Origin: a virus
IMG/VR virus record: IMGVR_UViG_3300024326_000626
Coordinates: 1 to 30,382 of that record
DNA length: 30,382 nt
Reading direction: 5' to 3' (one strand)
The notes beneath the pieces were generated by a model, which was not told the DNA's origin, did not search any database, and worked only from the letters and a program-made list of their open reading frames with translations. Positions 9,048 through 19,341 of this stretch are shown here, piece after piece. Position 1 is the first letter of the stretch. The number at the start of each line of letters is the position of its first letter. A program made the translations under genes and the position numbers.

Positions 9048-9063
9048 TAAAAACAATAAGTAA

Positions 9064-10983
9064 ATGGCTACACCGTTAGTAAGAATACCACAAGTACAAG
9101 GAGGCACAATGTATGCCTTCGCAAATGGAACAAGAGATTTAACAAGGGCATTTAATAATGCAGACCTTGAATTTGACTTTTCAAAGTATGCTCTTTTAGA
9201 TTTGCCTAATTTTCAAGCACCTTCGAGTGGAGAAAATACAATTCAGTTTGATTCATTAATAGATTATTCAGGAGCGGCTTACGTTCCTTCTTCTAACGCT
9301 GCTGTAGAATTTGCTAAAACTTTTCAAAATTATGCACTTAACTTGGAAGAGTTACTTTTACAAGATGATGATTTTGATTCTACTCTTTTTAGTTCAGATG
9401 CAGAAAAGATATTTTTTAAATGGATGGAAAAAACCGGAGCAATTAGATTCAAAACTGCCGATTCTAATGAAGCTGCAAATGTTGGTTTTTCTACAGAAGA
9501 ATTTAATGCTTCTGGAACTGGGACAGATTATGAAAGAGTAGTAAAATATTTAGGTACTATTGATGTTGGAAATGATATCAACTATAAAGGACAAGCATAT
9601 CAAGAAGTTTTTATAAATGTACCATCTAGCATAGGTTACACACCAACTATTTTATTCAATAATACAAACTATAATACTACACAAACTTCTATTCTAGGAG
9701 AGGCTGATATTAATGGTAGAGCTGGAACAACACATCCAGATATAAACTTAGATACTGAAACTCTTGCTGATGTCGCTTCTGGTGAATATTTAGTAGGACC
9801 AACATCTTCTAATTATGGAATTGATTGGGAGGCTGATAACTATGCTAATATTGTAAATTCTTCAACATTACAAACTTTAGAAGATTTTGCAAAAACTGGT
9901 CAAGATTTTAGATTTAATGCTGTATTAATTTATTATGACCTTTATAGCAAATCAGTACCTTCTAACAGGTCAACAAATCTTTATGGTATCTTAATACTAG
10001 ATAACCCACAAGATAATCCAGGTGCAGCAAGTAGTTCATATATTCCTGAAATTGTAAAATACAAACCTAATGAAATTACTGGTTTAAATGGTAATGCATT
10101 TGGTCTTAAATTAAATCTTAAATTTAATTCATCTTTAGATAATGTTGGGGTTGAAGTAAACGTAAATGACTTTACGACATTCTCAATGGACTTATTTATG
10201 GATACGACAAGTTCATTAGAGCAAGCAACTAAGATTTTAAGAGATGCTAATATTAGATATAACACAATTTCTTCAAGAGTTGATGAGGTTGAAAACTTAA
10301 TAGCAACAACAGAAGGAACTGATTTAATAATTAGCAGGTTAAACGAATTAGAATCTTCTTTAGAAAATGCTTCACTAAACCTTGCTGATGCAGACAGTTT
10401 ACTCAGCTTAATCACAAGCGCTAATAATAGAATCAATCAGATAGTTGATGGAACTATTCCTACAGAGGTTCAATATAACACTGATGTATTGGCTGCTGGA
10501 AATGGAATTCTTTTAGATAAAAGTATACCAAATAAAATAAAAGTCAATAATAATTTAAAAGGATATTCTTTAAATAGACCTTATAGATTTAACGAAAACA
10601 CATTGACAAGATATACTGAAATTTCAGCGGCGTCTCAATACGATCCGACACAATCTTCAACTTATGGTATTTGGACTCAAATTAAAGATTTTTCAAATCA
10701 GTTAAGATTAGCAGGAAAAGTTACTTCCGGAAGTGCTGATACAAATATCAATATATACTTAGACGATAAACTTATTAAATGGTCAGATGGTCAAAGTTTT
10801 AAAGTTGTTTTTGAAAATTTAGATTTGAATGGATATTCAATAAATATTTGGACAAATTACTTAAACAATTATAATACACAAATTGGAAGTTTATCAGATG
10901 CTCAATTGAGCGATAACCCTTATTTTGAAATAGTATGCGTAAATGCTGCTAGTTATGATTTCGAAATTGATATAATAAGATAA
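9064..10983 (+). CDS. Virion structural protein with central coiled coil
   Basis: This is a 639-residue protein. The N-terminal segment (LVRIPQVQGGTMYAFANGTR, from residue 5) looks like a particle-assembly segment, and I have an impression of similar openings in structural proteins of marine T4-like phages; I cannot confirm this. Residues about 383-470 are a predicted coiled coil (LEQATKILRDANIRYNTISS, RVDEVENLIATT, LNELESSLENA), consistent with a trimeric or dimeric rod. It is followed by a C-terminal beta-rich domain (about 480-639). The low Cys content, abundant Asn, Thr and Ser and the location in the tail operon support a tail or baseplate fibre component. It lies where T4 would have gp8 to gp10, but I see no similarity to those. 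Confidence 0.65.
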   Translation: MATPLVRIPQVQGGTMYAFANGTRDLTRAFNNADLEFDFSKYALLDLPNFQAPSSGENTIQFDSLIDYSGAAYVPSSNAAVEFAKTFQNYALNLEELLLQDDDFDSTLFSSDAEKIFFKWMEKTGAIRFKTADSNEAANVGFSTEEFNASGTGTDYERVVKYLGTIDVGNDINYKGQAYQEVFINVPSSIGYTPTILFNNTNYNTTQTSILGEADINGRAGTTHPDINLDTETLADVASGEYLVGPTSSNYGIDWEADNYANIVNSSTLQTLEDFAKTGQDFRFNAVLIYYDLYSKSVPSNRSTNLYGILILDNPQDNPGAASSSYIPEIVKYKPNEITGLNGNAFGLKLNLKFNSSLDNVGVEVNVNDFTTFSMDLFMDTTSSLEQATKILRDANIRYNTISSRVDEVENLIATTEGTDLIISRLNELESSLENASLNLADADSLLSLITSANNRINQIVDGTIPTEVQYNTDVLAAGNGILLDKSIPNKIKVNNNLKGYSLNRPYRFNENTLTRYTEISAASQYDPTQSSTYGIWTQIKDFSNQLRLAGKVTSGSADTNINIYLDDKLIKWSDGQSFKVVFENLDLNGYSINIWTNYLNNYNTQIGSLSDAQLSDNPYFEIVCVNAASYDFEIDIIR

Positions 10984-10989
10984 GAATAA

Positions 10990-13900
10990 ATGGACACACA
11001 AAACTCATTAAATAGCGTTATTAGACAGTTCACTCAAATGAACACAAATGCTTTAGAAACTTTTGAAAGAATTAATCAAGCAGTAACAACTCAAGATGAA
11101 TCAATAACAGTTTCCATAGATTTATTTGGTACTCCAGACGAGGATGGTAATACTACAATAAAGACTTATCAAATACCTTCTTTTGGTTTCTTAAATAAAG
11201 AAATGAAAAGACTTGAAAACAATATCAAAGCGCTTAGTGGTGTTGGTACTTCAAATGCAACAGTTCAATTACCTGATGGCAGCTTTCAAAGAGTTATCAC
11301 TAAAAAACTAAAGACACCTGCAAATGATTTAGAGGTTATTGATTTACCAACTTCTTTTGAAACTACAGATAATGACTTTTTTGAAGATTTTCTTAACCCT
11401 TTATTAACTGTAAAATTTAATGTTAGTGGTCAAATTGACACTGATACTGAAAGGGTTTTAGTTAAAAGATTTATATTTCCAGCTGAAGATGATTTTGCAC
11501 CTTCTTATTTTGATGACAATTACAAAAATTTAGAAGAGTTAGATTATGAAACTGCTCTTGGTGATATTATTTCAGATGGTGTAAATATAACAATTGATGA
11601 GCAAGTAAGAGATTTACCTTTTAAATCTACTCAATATTATGGTGGGTTTGATGTTATCAATGTAGAAAATGTATCTAGAACTTTTCAAGTTGATGGAGAA
11701 GATGTTACAAGAACCGTAAAACTATTTACACTTAATAAATTAACATATAATGATGGGGAAAAGTCACTAAAAGATACCGAGCTTTTAAGTATAGGAGATA
11801 ATCTTCTGGTTAATTCTGGTAACAATAGCACAAGGTATGAGATAACTAACATTTATTCAGGTACAAGTCAACTGGAGTTAAAGCTGATAGAAGGATTTGA
11901 CTCTGTATCTATTGGTGCTGATGTTTTAAAAATTTATAAAAATTTAGAAGATTCAGTAAGCCTAAGTATTAATGTAGGTTTTAATGAAAGACAAATTGTG
12001 TTCTTTAAAGCAATTGACCCTTCTTCTAAAATTATAGCAGAAAACTGGTCACCTGGTGTTGGGTTCTATTCAAACGAATTAACAATTGAAGAGGTTGATG
12101 GAAGTACTTCAACTTTAGCAGCATATTATAGAAATAATGTAGCTGATTTCGGACAATTTATTAAATCACTTAAAGAAGATTTCATTCCACCTGCAACTGT
12201 AGGAATTGTTCCAGATCCAGTTGAATTATTACCAGGTAATTTTTCAGTAGTTCAAGTAAATACTCACTTAACATCTAATGATGCATTCGATTCTATCAAA
12301 AAACTATCAAGTGATAAAGTTACTGTTTTAGAATCAATTAAAAAATTAGATGATACTATTTCAAATAAAAGATCCGAGATAGCAACTAAGAAATACACTT
12401 CTAAAATAGAGCAAAATAAAGATAAAAATAATCTTAACTCTCTAATTGAAAAAAGAAGTGGAGAAGCAAAACTTTATACTTCAATAGTAAATCAAATTCA
12501 AAGTATTAGTACTGACCAAGGTATAGCTGATATCAGTGCAAAATATAGAGTTAGAGGTTTTTGGGCTATTCCAGAAGCAAAAGATAACGAAGATACTTTA
12601 CCACAAGAAATAGTTCAATTTAAGATTCAATATAGATATGTTTCATCTAGCGGAAAAACTTCTAACATAGAGCAAATTCCTTTTGAAACAAATGGACAAA
12701 CTACAACAGCAAGTTTTTCTAATTGGAATCAATATGAAACCCCTGTTAGAAAAAGACTTAGAGATTCTGTAACAGGTAAATATGTTTGGGTTTCTGAATC
12801 AGTTGAAGATGGACAAGAAATAAACTTTAACCAATTAGATATTCCAATTAATTTAGGAGAAAGTGTAGAAATAAGAATAAAATCTATTTCTGAAGCAGGA
12901 TATCCTTCTAACCCTTTAGAATCTGATTGGAGTGAAATTACTAAAATTGATTTTCCAGAAGGTCTTTTAGATACTACAAATATAGTTAATTTAATTGAAG
13001 AAAATTCTAAAGAAACTACATTTGTAAAATTATTAGATGAATTAGAATCTAAAGGTTTTTATGAGCATATTGCACAATCTGTTATTGCTAACGAAAAATA
13101 CTTTGCGCATGGTGCTAAAGATATTAATTCTGGATTCTTATCTGGAGAGCAAACACCAATAACATTATTTGATAAATTAATAGACCTTCAAAAAGAAATA
13201 GAAACTCTTAGAGGAGTTATAGAAAATGCAGAAGGAGAATTAACAGTTACTTTAGTTGATGAAGAAGGAGCTACTACTCAGATAGAAGCTAACCAAACAG
13301 CAAAAGTATTTGCTGGATATTATGTTGATGAGGTTGCAGACTTAAATATTAAAAAAGGTCATATTGTTACTAAGACTTTTAAACTTTTATTAGAAAATAC
13401 AAAAGCGACAGATTTAGAATTAGTTGCTAGAGTTATTGGTAAAAGATCCGATGCAGTTTATCATTCTTCTTCTACTGGAACTGAAGTTGATTTTGAAATG
13501 GGAACAAATGATTTTGCTGTTACACCATCACCAACACTAGCATCAAGAGTTGAAAATGATACTTATTATACAGTAGAGGCTAAATATGACTTAGTGCCAA
13601 TACAATATCAAAATATGTCAAGTGCCGAGGCAGCTGCTGAAATTTTCAATAATGCATCGCCTTTTCAATCAGCACAGAGAAAAGGTCAATTTATTTATAG
13701 CAGATATATGGATGTTTCTGGTGAAAACCCACTTTATGCAGTTGCTCCTTTAGATTATCTTAATGGAACAGACCTTACTTTAACTAATAACTCAAATAGA
13801 TTCGAATACTTTGGTATTGCAGGAGCTGGTTCTGTAGGAGCACCAAGTTCTGACTTTATATGGGACGGTTCAACTGGAGTTGTAACACTTGGGTCACTAA

Positions 13901-14532
13901 CATCCGGGGATTATGATGATAGTCTTTATGTTCATATAGACCATCCTCAAATAGGAACTCCAGGTTTCGCTCCAGGAAATACTAATATGAGTCAATTAGC
14001 GACTTTACAAGAAAGTGAAGCATTCTCTAATTTACAGAACGCATATAGATATGATAATGACTCATCATACCAAAGAAGTATGAAAATGTCTTTTAGTGAC
14101 AATGACCAATATCTTCTAGGAGGTAAATCGTGCGGTGCATATCTTTTTGTATCTCCAACTAGAATTGGAAGTTTAGAAGTAGATGGTGATAATAAATTCG
14201 GTAAAAGAAAAATAGGTAAATTAGATGAGAAGCAAGTAAATTCTACAACTGCTAAAGCTCCTAATCTAACTTTAGATGTCGTCTTTCAATATAGAATGAC
14301 AGATTATTTTGGTACTACATCTGCAGGAGGAGTTGATACTTCAAGTGGTAGAATTGGTGGTTTAAATACTTCTCAAATAAATAACTTGACGTATTCAAAA
14401 ACAATTGGTATAGATTTATTTGATTCGAATGAAAACCAATTTTCTTTCGATGTTGAAGTTTTTGCTAAGTACAAACCTAAAGGATTTAATCTTAATAATA
14501 TCAAAGCTGTAACTCTTAATAAGACTATATAA
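10990..14532 (+). CDS. Large virion structural protein with coiled coil and fibronectin-like domain
   Basis: This protein has 1180 residues. The N-terminal about 90 residues are helical with a heptad-like segment (FGFLNKEMKRLENNIKALSG). Residues about 430-512 form a strongly charged coiled coil (VTVLESIKKLDDTISNKRSE, EQNKDKNNLNSLIEKRSGEA). Residues about 515-660 look like a fibronectin type III or related sandwich (VQFKIQYRYVSSSGKTSN, then VEIRIKSISEAGYPSNP...SDWSEI), as seen in tail-tip host-specificity proteins. A second coiled segment lies near 730-755 (FDKLIDLQKEIETLRGVIEN), followed by long beta-rich regions to the C terminus. This architecture fits a baseplate or tail-fibre connector. 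Its family is not recognised. It starts 6 bases after the previous stop. Confidence 0.65.
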   Translation: MDTQNSLNSVIRQFTQMNTNALETFERINQAVTTQDESITVSIDLFGTPDEDGNTTIKTYQIPSFGFLNKEMKRLENNIKALSGVGTSNATVQLPDGSFQRVITKKLKTPANDLEVIDLPTSFETTDNDFFEDFLNPLLTVKFNVSGQIDTDTERVLVKRFIFPAEDDFAPSYFDDNYKNLEELDYETALGDIISDGVNITIDEQVRDLPFKSTQYYGGFDVINVENVSRTFQVDGEDVTRTVKLFTLNKLTYNDGEKSLKDTELLSIGDNLLVNSGNNSTRYEITNIYSGTSQLELKLIEGFDSVSIGADVLKIYKNLEDSVSLSINVGFNERQIVFFKAIDPSSKIIAENWSPGVGFYSNELTIEEVDGSTSTLAAYYRNNVADFGQFIKSLKEDFIPPATVGIVPDPVELLPGNFSVVQVNTHLTSNDAFDSIKKLSSDKVTVLESIKKLDDTISNKRSEIATKKYTSKIEQNKDKNNLNSLIEKRSGEAKLYTSIVNQIQSISTDQGIADISAKYRVRGFWAIPEAKDNEDTLPQEIVQFKIQYRYVSSSGKTSNIEQIPFETNGQTTTASFSNWNQYETPVRKRLRDSVTGKYVWVSESVEDGQEINFNQLDIPINLGESVEIRIKSISEAGYPSNPLESDWSEITKIDFPEGLLDTTNIVNLIEENSKETTFVKLLDELESKGFYEHIAQSVIANEKYFAHGAKDINSGFLSGEQTPITLFDKLIDLQKEIETLRGVIENAEGELTVTLVDEEGATTQIEANQTAKVFAGYYVDEVADLNIKKGHIVTKTFKLLLENTKATDLELVARVIGKRSDAVYHSSSTGTEVDFEMGTNDFAVTPSPTLASRVENDTYYTVEAKYDLVPIQYQNMSSAEAAAEIFNNASPFQSAQRKGQFIYSRYMDVSGENPLYAVAPLDYLNGTDLTLTNNSNRFEYFGIAGAGSVGAPSSDFIWDGSTGVVTLGSLTSGDYDDSLYVHIDHPQIGTPGFAPGNTNMSQLATLQESEAFSNLQNAYRYDNDSSYQRSMKMSFSDNDQYLLGGKSCGAYLFVSPTRIGSLEVDGDNKFGKRKIGKLDEKQVNSTTAKAPNLTLDVVFQYRMTDYFGTTSAGGVDTSSGRIGGLNTSQINNLTYSKTIGIDLFDSNENQFSFDVEVFAKYKPKGFNLNNIKAVTLNKTI

Positions 14533-14597
14533 TTTCTGAACTTAAGGCGTATATTAAAGAGATATATAATTAGTAAAACTAAAAATATAAATAGTTA
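14533..14597 (+). promoter_or_regulatory. Intergenic gap with two TATA-type motifs
   Basis: This 65-base gap is one of the longer ones in the structural block. It contains TATATAAT (14562-14569) and a perfect TATAAATA (14586-14593), the T4 late promoter core. The TATAAATA is only 4 bases before the ATG at 14598, so transcription from it would start at or after the start codon. The first motif is better placed for a promoter. The second may simply be the A/T-rich initiation context seen at other genes in the window. Confidence 0.3.
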
Positions 14598-17500
14598 ATG
14601 CCTAGAAGTATTCGAACGGATATTGAAGTTAATAATGGATCTGATTTTATATCTAGACCCATTCTAAGAACAAACCCAAAACTTTCTACTAATGTTAAGA
14701 TTGTAGTAGAGGATGATGAATTATTCTTAGAAAGCTTTGATGCATCTGAACAGCTATCTGATTTTAAATATAAGAAGAAGAGAGTCAGCAAAAATGGCAA
14801 GTATTCTTATGACCTTTCTAGATTTTGGATAAAAAACTCAACACCTTTAGAGTTAGCATTTAATGTAAAAAGAGAGTACAGTGATTTTTCTATACTTGAT
14901 GATTTTTCTAAGCAGTTTGAAGAAACTTATAATTATGGAACTAGTTCTAACTTTTCTAAACTATATGATTCAGAGTTTAAAATATTTGCACCTATATGGT
15001 TAGATAAAAAAGTACCTTCTAAGTTTTTAATTTTTAGAATAAAAGACCCTTTAGATGCAGACTCCATAAATTATTCTAATAATGCAGATAGAATAAATGA
15101 CATCATGACTAATGCTACTCTAATAAAAACTATAGATTTATCAGAAGACAGTAACATAGGTACATACGTAAGAAATCACGTTAATTCCGAAGATTTTCCA
15201 AAATCGCCATTAACAGTTTCGTTTGAACAAGATGAAAAAACTTTATATAATGGAATTGATTTAGAGAAAGGTGGGTTTGTAAGTAAGGGTGAATATCAAT
15301 ATAGAGATACTTTAGATACTGATAAACCAGTTATAGAATACAATGATTTCATTACTTCAGGTTTTTCTAGAAATGGTATTGCATGTGCAAATCTACTCAA
15401 TCTTGAGTTTATGTTTAATGATGACGAAGCTGAAGAGTATTCTATCAATAGATATTTTGGTTTATATGTCGACTCTCATGATATAGGAGAAGGTAAAGTA
15501 AAAAGATTAATAAATGATACTGTTACTTTTTCAGAAATAAGCCATAACTTAGACTTTACAACTAATGCAGATTATTGGTCACTTCCTTATTCTGAATTTT
15601 TTAAAGATAAAGCAATGTTGGGCTGGGTAAAAACAGCAAGAGGATATCATAATGTTAAAAATGGAGTTGATTGGGATATATCTAAACTAGAAATAAAAAT
15701 AGACTCTAACAATCAAGATTATTCTGACTTTTTTGGAATCAAGAGAACTGATAGAAATGTAGAGTCTTTTATAAATGATTCAGCAGAAGGAGATTTCCTA
15801 AAATTAAAAGTTGTTGGAACTCCAAATCACAACGATAATTTTACTCTTGTAAATTTAAAGAAACAGTCTTTTTCTATATTTATAAATAAAAATACAGCTG
15901 GAGAAATAATAACAATTGAAGATAATCTTTCAAATTCTTTTACAGCAGTTTCAGGAGCTACTTCTGAAGAGACTTCTCTTAATATTATAGCAGCATGGCC
16001 TTCAATAGGAACTTTTGCAAAATATTCTTTATTGCAAAAATATAATTCTAAAGATAATATATGGTATATAGATGTATTTGAAGATGTTGTTAGTATGGAG
16101 GAAGACCATAGTTTTATAAGTTTAAATAATACTCCTACATTTTTATCGATACAAAGAAATGTTTATCCAGTAAATACTGCAGCAAATACATTTTATGCAG
16201 ATAACACGATATTAAAGGCTAGAACAAATGTTAAGTCTTTTTCTAATTTAGGAACTAATAAGAATATTGCTAATGCTATTTCAGAAGTTATAACTGAAAA
16301 TACTAGATTTGAAACTTTAATAGATGGTGAAACAATATACGTTAAGTCACCTATAAAAGGATATAAATTAAATAATTTTGGATTCTTTTTTACAGATTCA
16401 AATGCTCCATTCTTAGAAATAGAATTTGGAGAAGACACTTCTAATATTTTAAATATTGGTTCTAGCTTTTTAAGTACCAAGACTGCATATTATTTACAGG
16501 GTGGAAACGAAAAAAACAAATCTATTTATATTAATTTAGATGATGAAGACCAAGTTTCAATCGGAGAGTATTTCATAGATGGTTCAGGAAACTACAATAA
16601 AGTTATAGACAAAGTAACAGATTCTAGAACGATTAATTCCGAATATAAGAAGATTATTTTAGAACATAAGATTAAAAATAAACTTTCTGGTGTTTTAAGC
16701 ATTTATTCGGAATTTAAACTTTCTTGGGGTTATTTTAGTGGATATGATATCTATGATTTTAACTTTGACTTCTTTGATAATTCAAATTCTGACTTGAAAG
16801 AATTAAATAGAGATAGAACTTCTGGATATCCTGGTAGTATACCTTCTCCTAAAACTGCATTCTCAGAAGAGAATTTAGAAGACTTATATTTAGATCCAGA
16901 AAAATATTATGCAAATCTTATACCTTTATTAAAACAAGAATCTACTGAAGACGTTGAAAATGAAACTATAGAAAATGAACTTGATAGGTTAAAAGAGAAT
17001 TTTACAACTGAATTTGCTACCAAATCTAGAGTTGTTCCTAGTATTAATAAATGGTCATTAATAAACTCAACTAACGTTAGAGAAAATCCTTACTACTTAA
17101 ATGTTTCAGAAACTTTTGGCGAAACTAACTTTTCACCAAGTTTAGAAAGTTTAGAAAGAGATCCGAAAAAAATGACACATGAATGGTTTTATTTAGATAA
17201 AAGACCAGACTACTATATGACACCTTTAGAAGAATTTAGTTATTTAGAGAATGCGAGTGATTTACCTATAGAATTTGATGATTTTAAAAGTGTAGATTTT
17301 GATTATTTTAAATCTTACTTTTTATTGCAAGGTAATTTAGCCAATAGATGGAGTCATTTACCTAAAAAGAGAAAATATACTTTTATAGAAGAGGGTACTA
17401 AAGAAAATTTCGCGTCTACTATTTTTAAAGGTTTGAAATTCTCTATGAAATCTAGAAAGAAAGCAGAAAATTCAATAACTAAAGAATTTATTAAATCTAC

Positions 17501-19340
17501 TGAGTTTAATGGTTATAGATTTACAGCTTTTATGAAAACTAAGTTTGATGATTCTAAACCAAATCATTTAGGTGTAAGAGTTATTAGAAATAAGAAATTT
17601 AAGTATGTTGTTTTAATGTTAGAATTAGAAATGTCTGATTCTAATTATGATTGGTTGAATAGGAGATTATTGTATGAATTAGACCATAAATTAGAAAGTG
17701 GAGATTATGCAGATGCCCAAGTAAGTGGTGCTTTAGATTTATCTTCAGTTTCGCTTCCAGTTTCTGGTTTTACTACATTAAGTTCAGTACCACATGCCGA
17801 TGGTTCAACTACAGAATTTCTACACCAGATATTAAAAGATCCGACTACTGGTTTATATGGAGTTTTAAAAATAAAAATAGGGATTATTGAATATGGTATT
17901 CAGATCGCTAGTGTTATTAATAATACTACAATTCAGTTAGAAGGTGCAATGTATGAACTTTCTACTGGAATTGTTCAACCTACTGGTTTTTATACAAGTT
18001 CACAATATAAGTCTGCTGAATATAGTTATGAGGGTGGAGGAATATTTGCACATAGGGAGCTTTTAAATCAATTGTCAGCAGGTAACGTTGCTGAAATATT
18101 AAATAAGTCTAACGCCGCAGAATATATTACAGTAGAGTCAGATGGTACTATAGTTGAAAATAATTTTGTTGTAAATATAGATGACGGAAATGAAGTCATA
18201 AAAACTTCTAGCTTAACTGCAGATGTAGACACAAATAAGCCTAAGGCATTTAGTCTTACGAATTCAGTTATAGGATATGAGATTCAAAAAGCACAAAATG
18301 AGTATTTTACATTCTTAAAAAGACATAACGGTAGATATTCTCCAGCTATGAAATCTATAGTAACTTTTAGAGAACCTTTTTCTAGACATAAAATAGATAC
18401 AGATTGGACTACAGAAACTCCGGCTATGCCAAGTTCTACTTATGATTATAGCAACCCTGAATTAAATGAACTTACAAGTGCTCTTTATAAAAAATTAAAT
18501 GATTTAGGAGTATTTTACGATTTAACATTTATTAGAGATAGTGAATTTAGAGAATCTTATGGAAGAATTAAAAATTATTTTTATCACAAAGTAAATGAAA
18601 TAGACACAGAGGGTGTTATTAAACTTTCAGAGTCAGATTCACTTTTGCCTAAATATAGTTTAATTGATGAAATTGCTATTGATAAAAGAGACATTAATAT
18701 ATTTAAGTCAAGATGGGAACATGAATACTATGTTAGAGCAGAATCTGCTTCTAATAAAACATTGGTTCCTGGAACTAAAAATATAATTGAAGAAAAAAGT
18801 TATCTTTCTTCAAATACTCCTAAAATTGGAACTTCATATCAGATATTTGATTTTACTTCTGAATACTTTGATACTTTAGACATTTTAACAGATGCTAAAA
18901 TATCAGATAATGTTGAGAGTGAAGTTGCTTTTACAGAGACTAAATCACAATTAATCATAGACTTTTATCTAGAAAAAAGTGCAGTTCGTTTCTTTAAAAA
19001 TGAAGGTATCAAAGACACTATAACAAAACATGTTGCATTGGAAGATAGTTTTGGTAGAATAGATTCATTAGATGACGATATTGAAGAATATGTTTCTAAT
19101 AATATCCTACCTCTTTTTTCTATAAGTTCAATTGATTTATATGTTCTTAGCAGTAAAAAGATTACATCATCAATTGAGTCTTCAGCAAGCATTGCAGATG
19201 TCGAAAATGGTGGTTATGAATTAGACAACAATTACAGCTTTGTATTAGACCCTAGAAACCCACTTAATTTTAGACTAATATATAATAAAAAAGCAGGTTT
19301 AAAAGCAAAGCTTAGACCTGTTATAAAAATAAAGTCATAA
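14598..19340 (+). CDS. Giant structural protein of the tail module
   Basis: With 1580 residues, this is the largest gene of the window. It has no signal peptide or membrane segment. The N terminus (about 10-130) is compact and strand-rich (RPILRTNPKLSTNVKIVVED, then DLSRFWIKNSTPLELAF, FKIFAPIWLDKKVPSKFLIF). The middle is rich in Asp, Asn, Ser and Phe and alternates short beta-like segments. About 870-1020 is aromatic and basic (HEWFYLDKRPDYYMTPLEEF, KKRKYTFIEEG). The C terminus ends in a basic beta-hairpin (KKAGLKAKLRPVIKIK). I do not recognise the family. It is placed between two large structural proteins and one base before the collagen-repeat fibre gene. I infer a tail, baseplate-peripheral or fibre-connecting protein. 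An enzymatic domain is not evident. Confidence 0.65.
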   Translation: MPRSIRTDIEVNNGSDFISRPILRTNPKLSTNVKIVVEDDELFLESFDASEQLSDFKYKKKRVSKNGKYSYDLSRFWIKNSTPLELAFNVKREYSDFSILDDFSKQFEETYNYGTSSNFSKLYDSEFKIFAPIWLDKKVPSKFLIFRIKDPLDADSINYSNNADRINDIMTNATLIKTIDLSEDSNIGTYVRNHVNSEDFPKSPLTVSFEQDEKTLYNGIDLEKGGFVSKGEYQYRDTLDTDKPVIEYNDFITSGFSRNGIACANLLNLEFMFNDDEAEEYSINRYFGLYVDSHDIGEGKVKRLINDTVTFSEISHNLDFTTNADYWSLPYSEFFKDKAMLGWVKTARGYHNVKNGVDWDISKLEIKIDSNNQDYSDFFGIKRTDRNVESFINDSAEGDFLKLKVVGTPNHNDNFTLVNLKKQSFSIFINKNTAGEIITIEDNLSNSFTAVSGATSEETSLNIIAAWPSIGTFAKYSLLQKYNSKDNIWYIDVFEDVVSMEEDHSFISLNNTPTFLSIQRNVYPVNTAANTFYADNTILKARTNVKSFSNLGTNKNIANAISEVITENTRFETLIDGETIYVKSPIKGYKLNNFGFFFTDSNAPFLEIEFGEDTSNILNIGSSFLSTKTAYYLQGGNEKNKSIYINLDDEDQVSIGEYFIDGSGNYNKVIDKVTDSRTINSEYKKIILEHKIKNKLSGVLSIYSEFKLSWGYFSGYDIYDFNFDFFDNSNSDLKELNRDRTSGYPGSIPSPKTAFSEENLEDLYLDPEKYYANLIPLLKQESTEDVENETIENELDRLKENFTTEFATKSRVVPSINKWSLINSTNVRENPYYLNVSETFGETNFSPSLESLERDPKKMTHEWFYLDKRPDYYMTPLEEFSYLENASDLPIEFDDFKSVDFDYFKSYFLLQGNLANRWSHLPKKRKYTFIEEGTKENFASTIFKGLKFSMKSRKKAENSITKEFIKSTEFNGYRFTAFMKTKFDDSKPNHLGVRVIRNKKFKYVVLMLELEMSDSNYDWLNRRLLYELDHKLESGDYADAQVSGALDLSSVSLPVSGFTTLSSVPHADGSTTEFLHQILKDPTTGLYGVLKIKIGIIEYGIQIASVINNTTIQLEGAMYELSTGIVQPTGFYTSSQYKSAEYSYEGGGIFAHRELLNQLSAGNVAEILNKSNAAEYITVESDGTIVENNFVVNIDDGNEVIKTSSLTADVDTNKPKAFSLTNSVIGYEIQKAQNEYFTFLKRHNGRYSPAMKSIVTFREPFSRHKIDTDWTTETPAMPSSTYDYSNPELNELTSALYKKLNDLGVFYDLTFIRDSEFRESYGRIKNYFYHKVNEIDTEGVIKLSESDSLLPKYSLIDEIAIDKRDINIFKSRWEHEYYVRAESASNKTLVPGTKNIIEEKSYLSSNTPKIGTSYQIFDFTSEYFDTLDILTDAKISDNVESEVAFTETKSQLIIDFYLEKSAVRFFKNEGIKDTITKHVALEDSFGRIDSLDDDIEEYVSNNILPLFSISSIDLYVLSSKKITSSIESSASIADVENGGYELDNNYSFVLDPRNPLNFRLIYNKKAGLKAKLRPVIKIKS

Positions 19341-19341
19341 G

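Noticed and set aside
9311-9541. Plus-strand frame of 76 codons inside the 639-residue gene
   Set aside because: It is a shadow in another frame of a well-supported gene, with Leu/Lys/Met-biased composition and no spacing or context of its own.
14586-14593. Perfect T4 late promoter core TATAAATA before the giant gene
   Set aside because: It ends 4 bases before the ATG, so transcription would begin within the gene. Similar TATAAAT-ATG spacing at 24602-24608 suggests an A/T-rich initiation context rather than a promoter.
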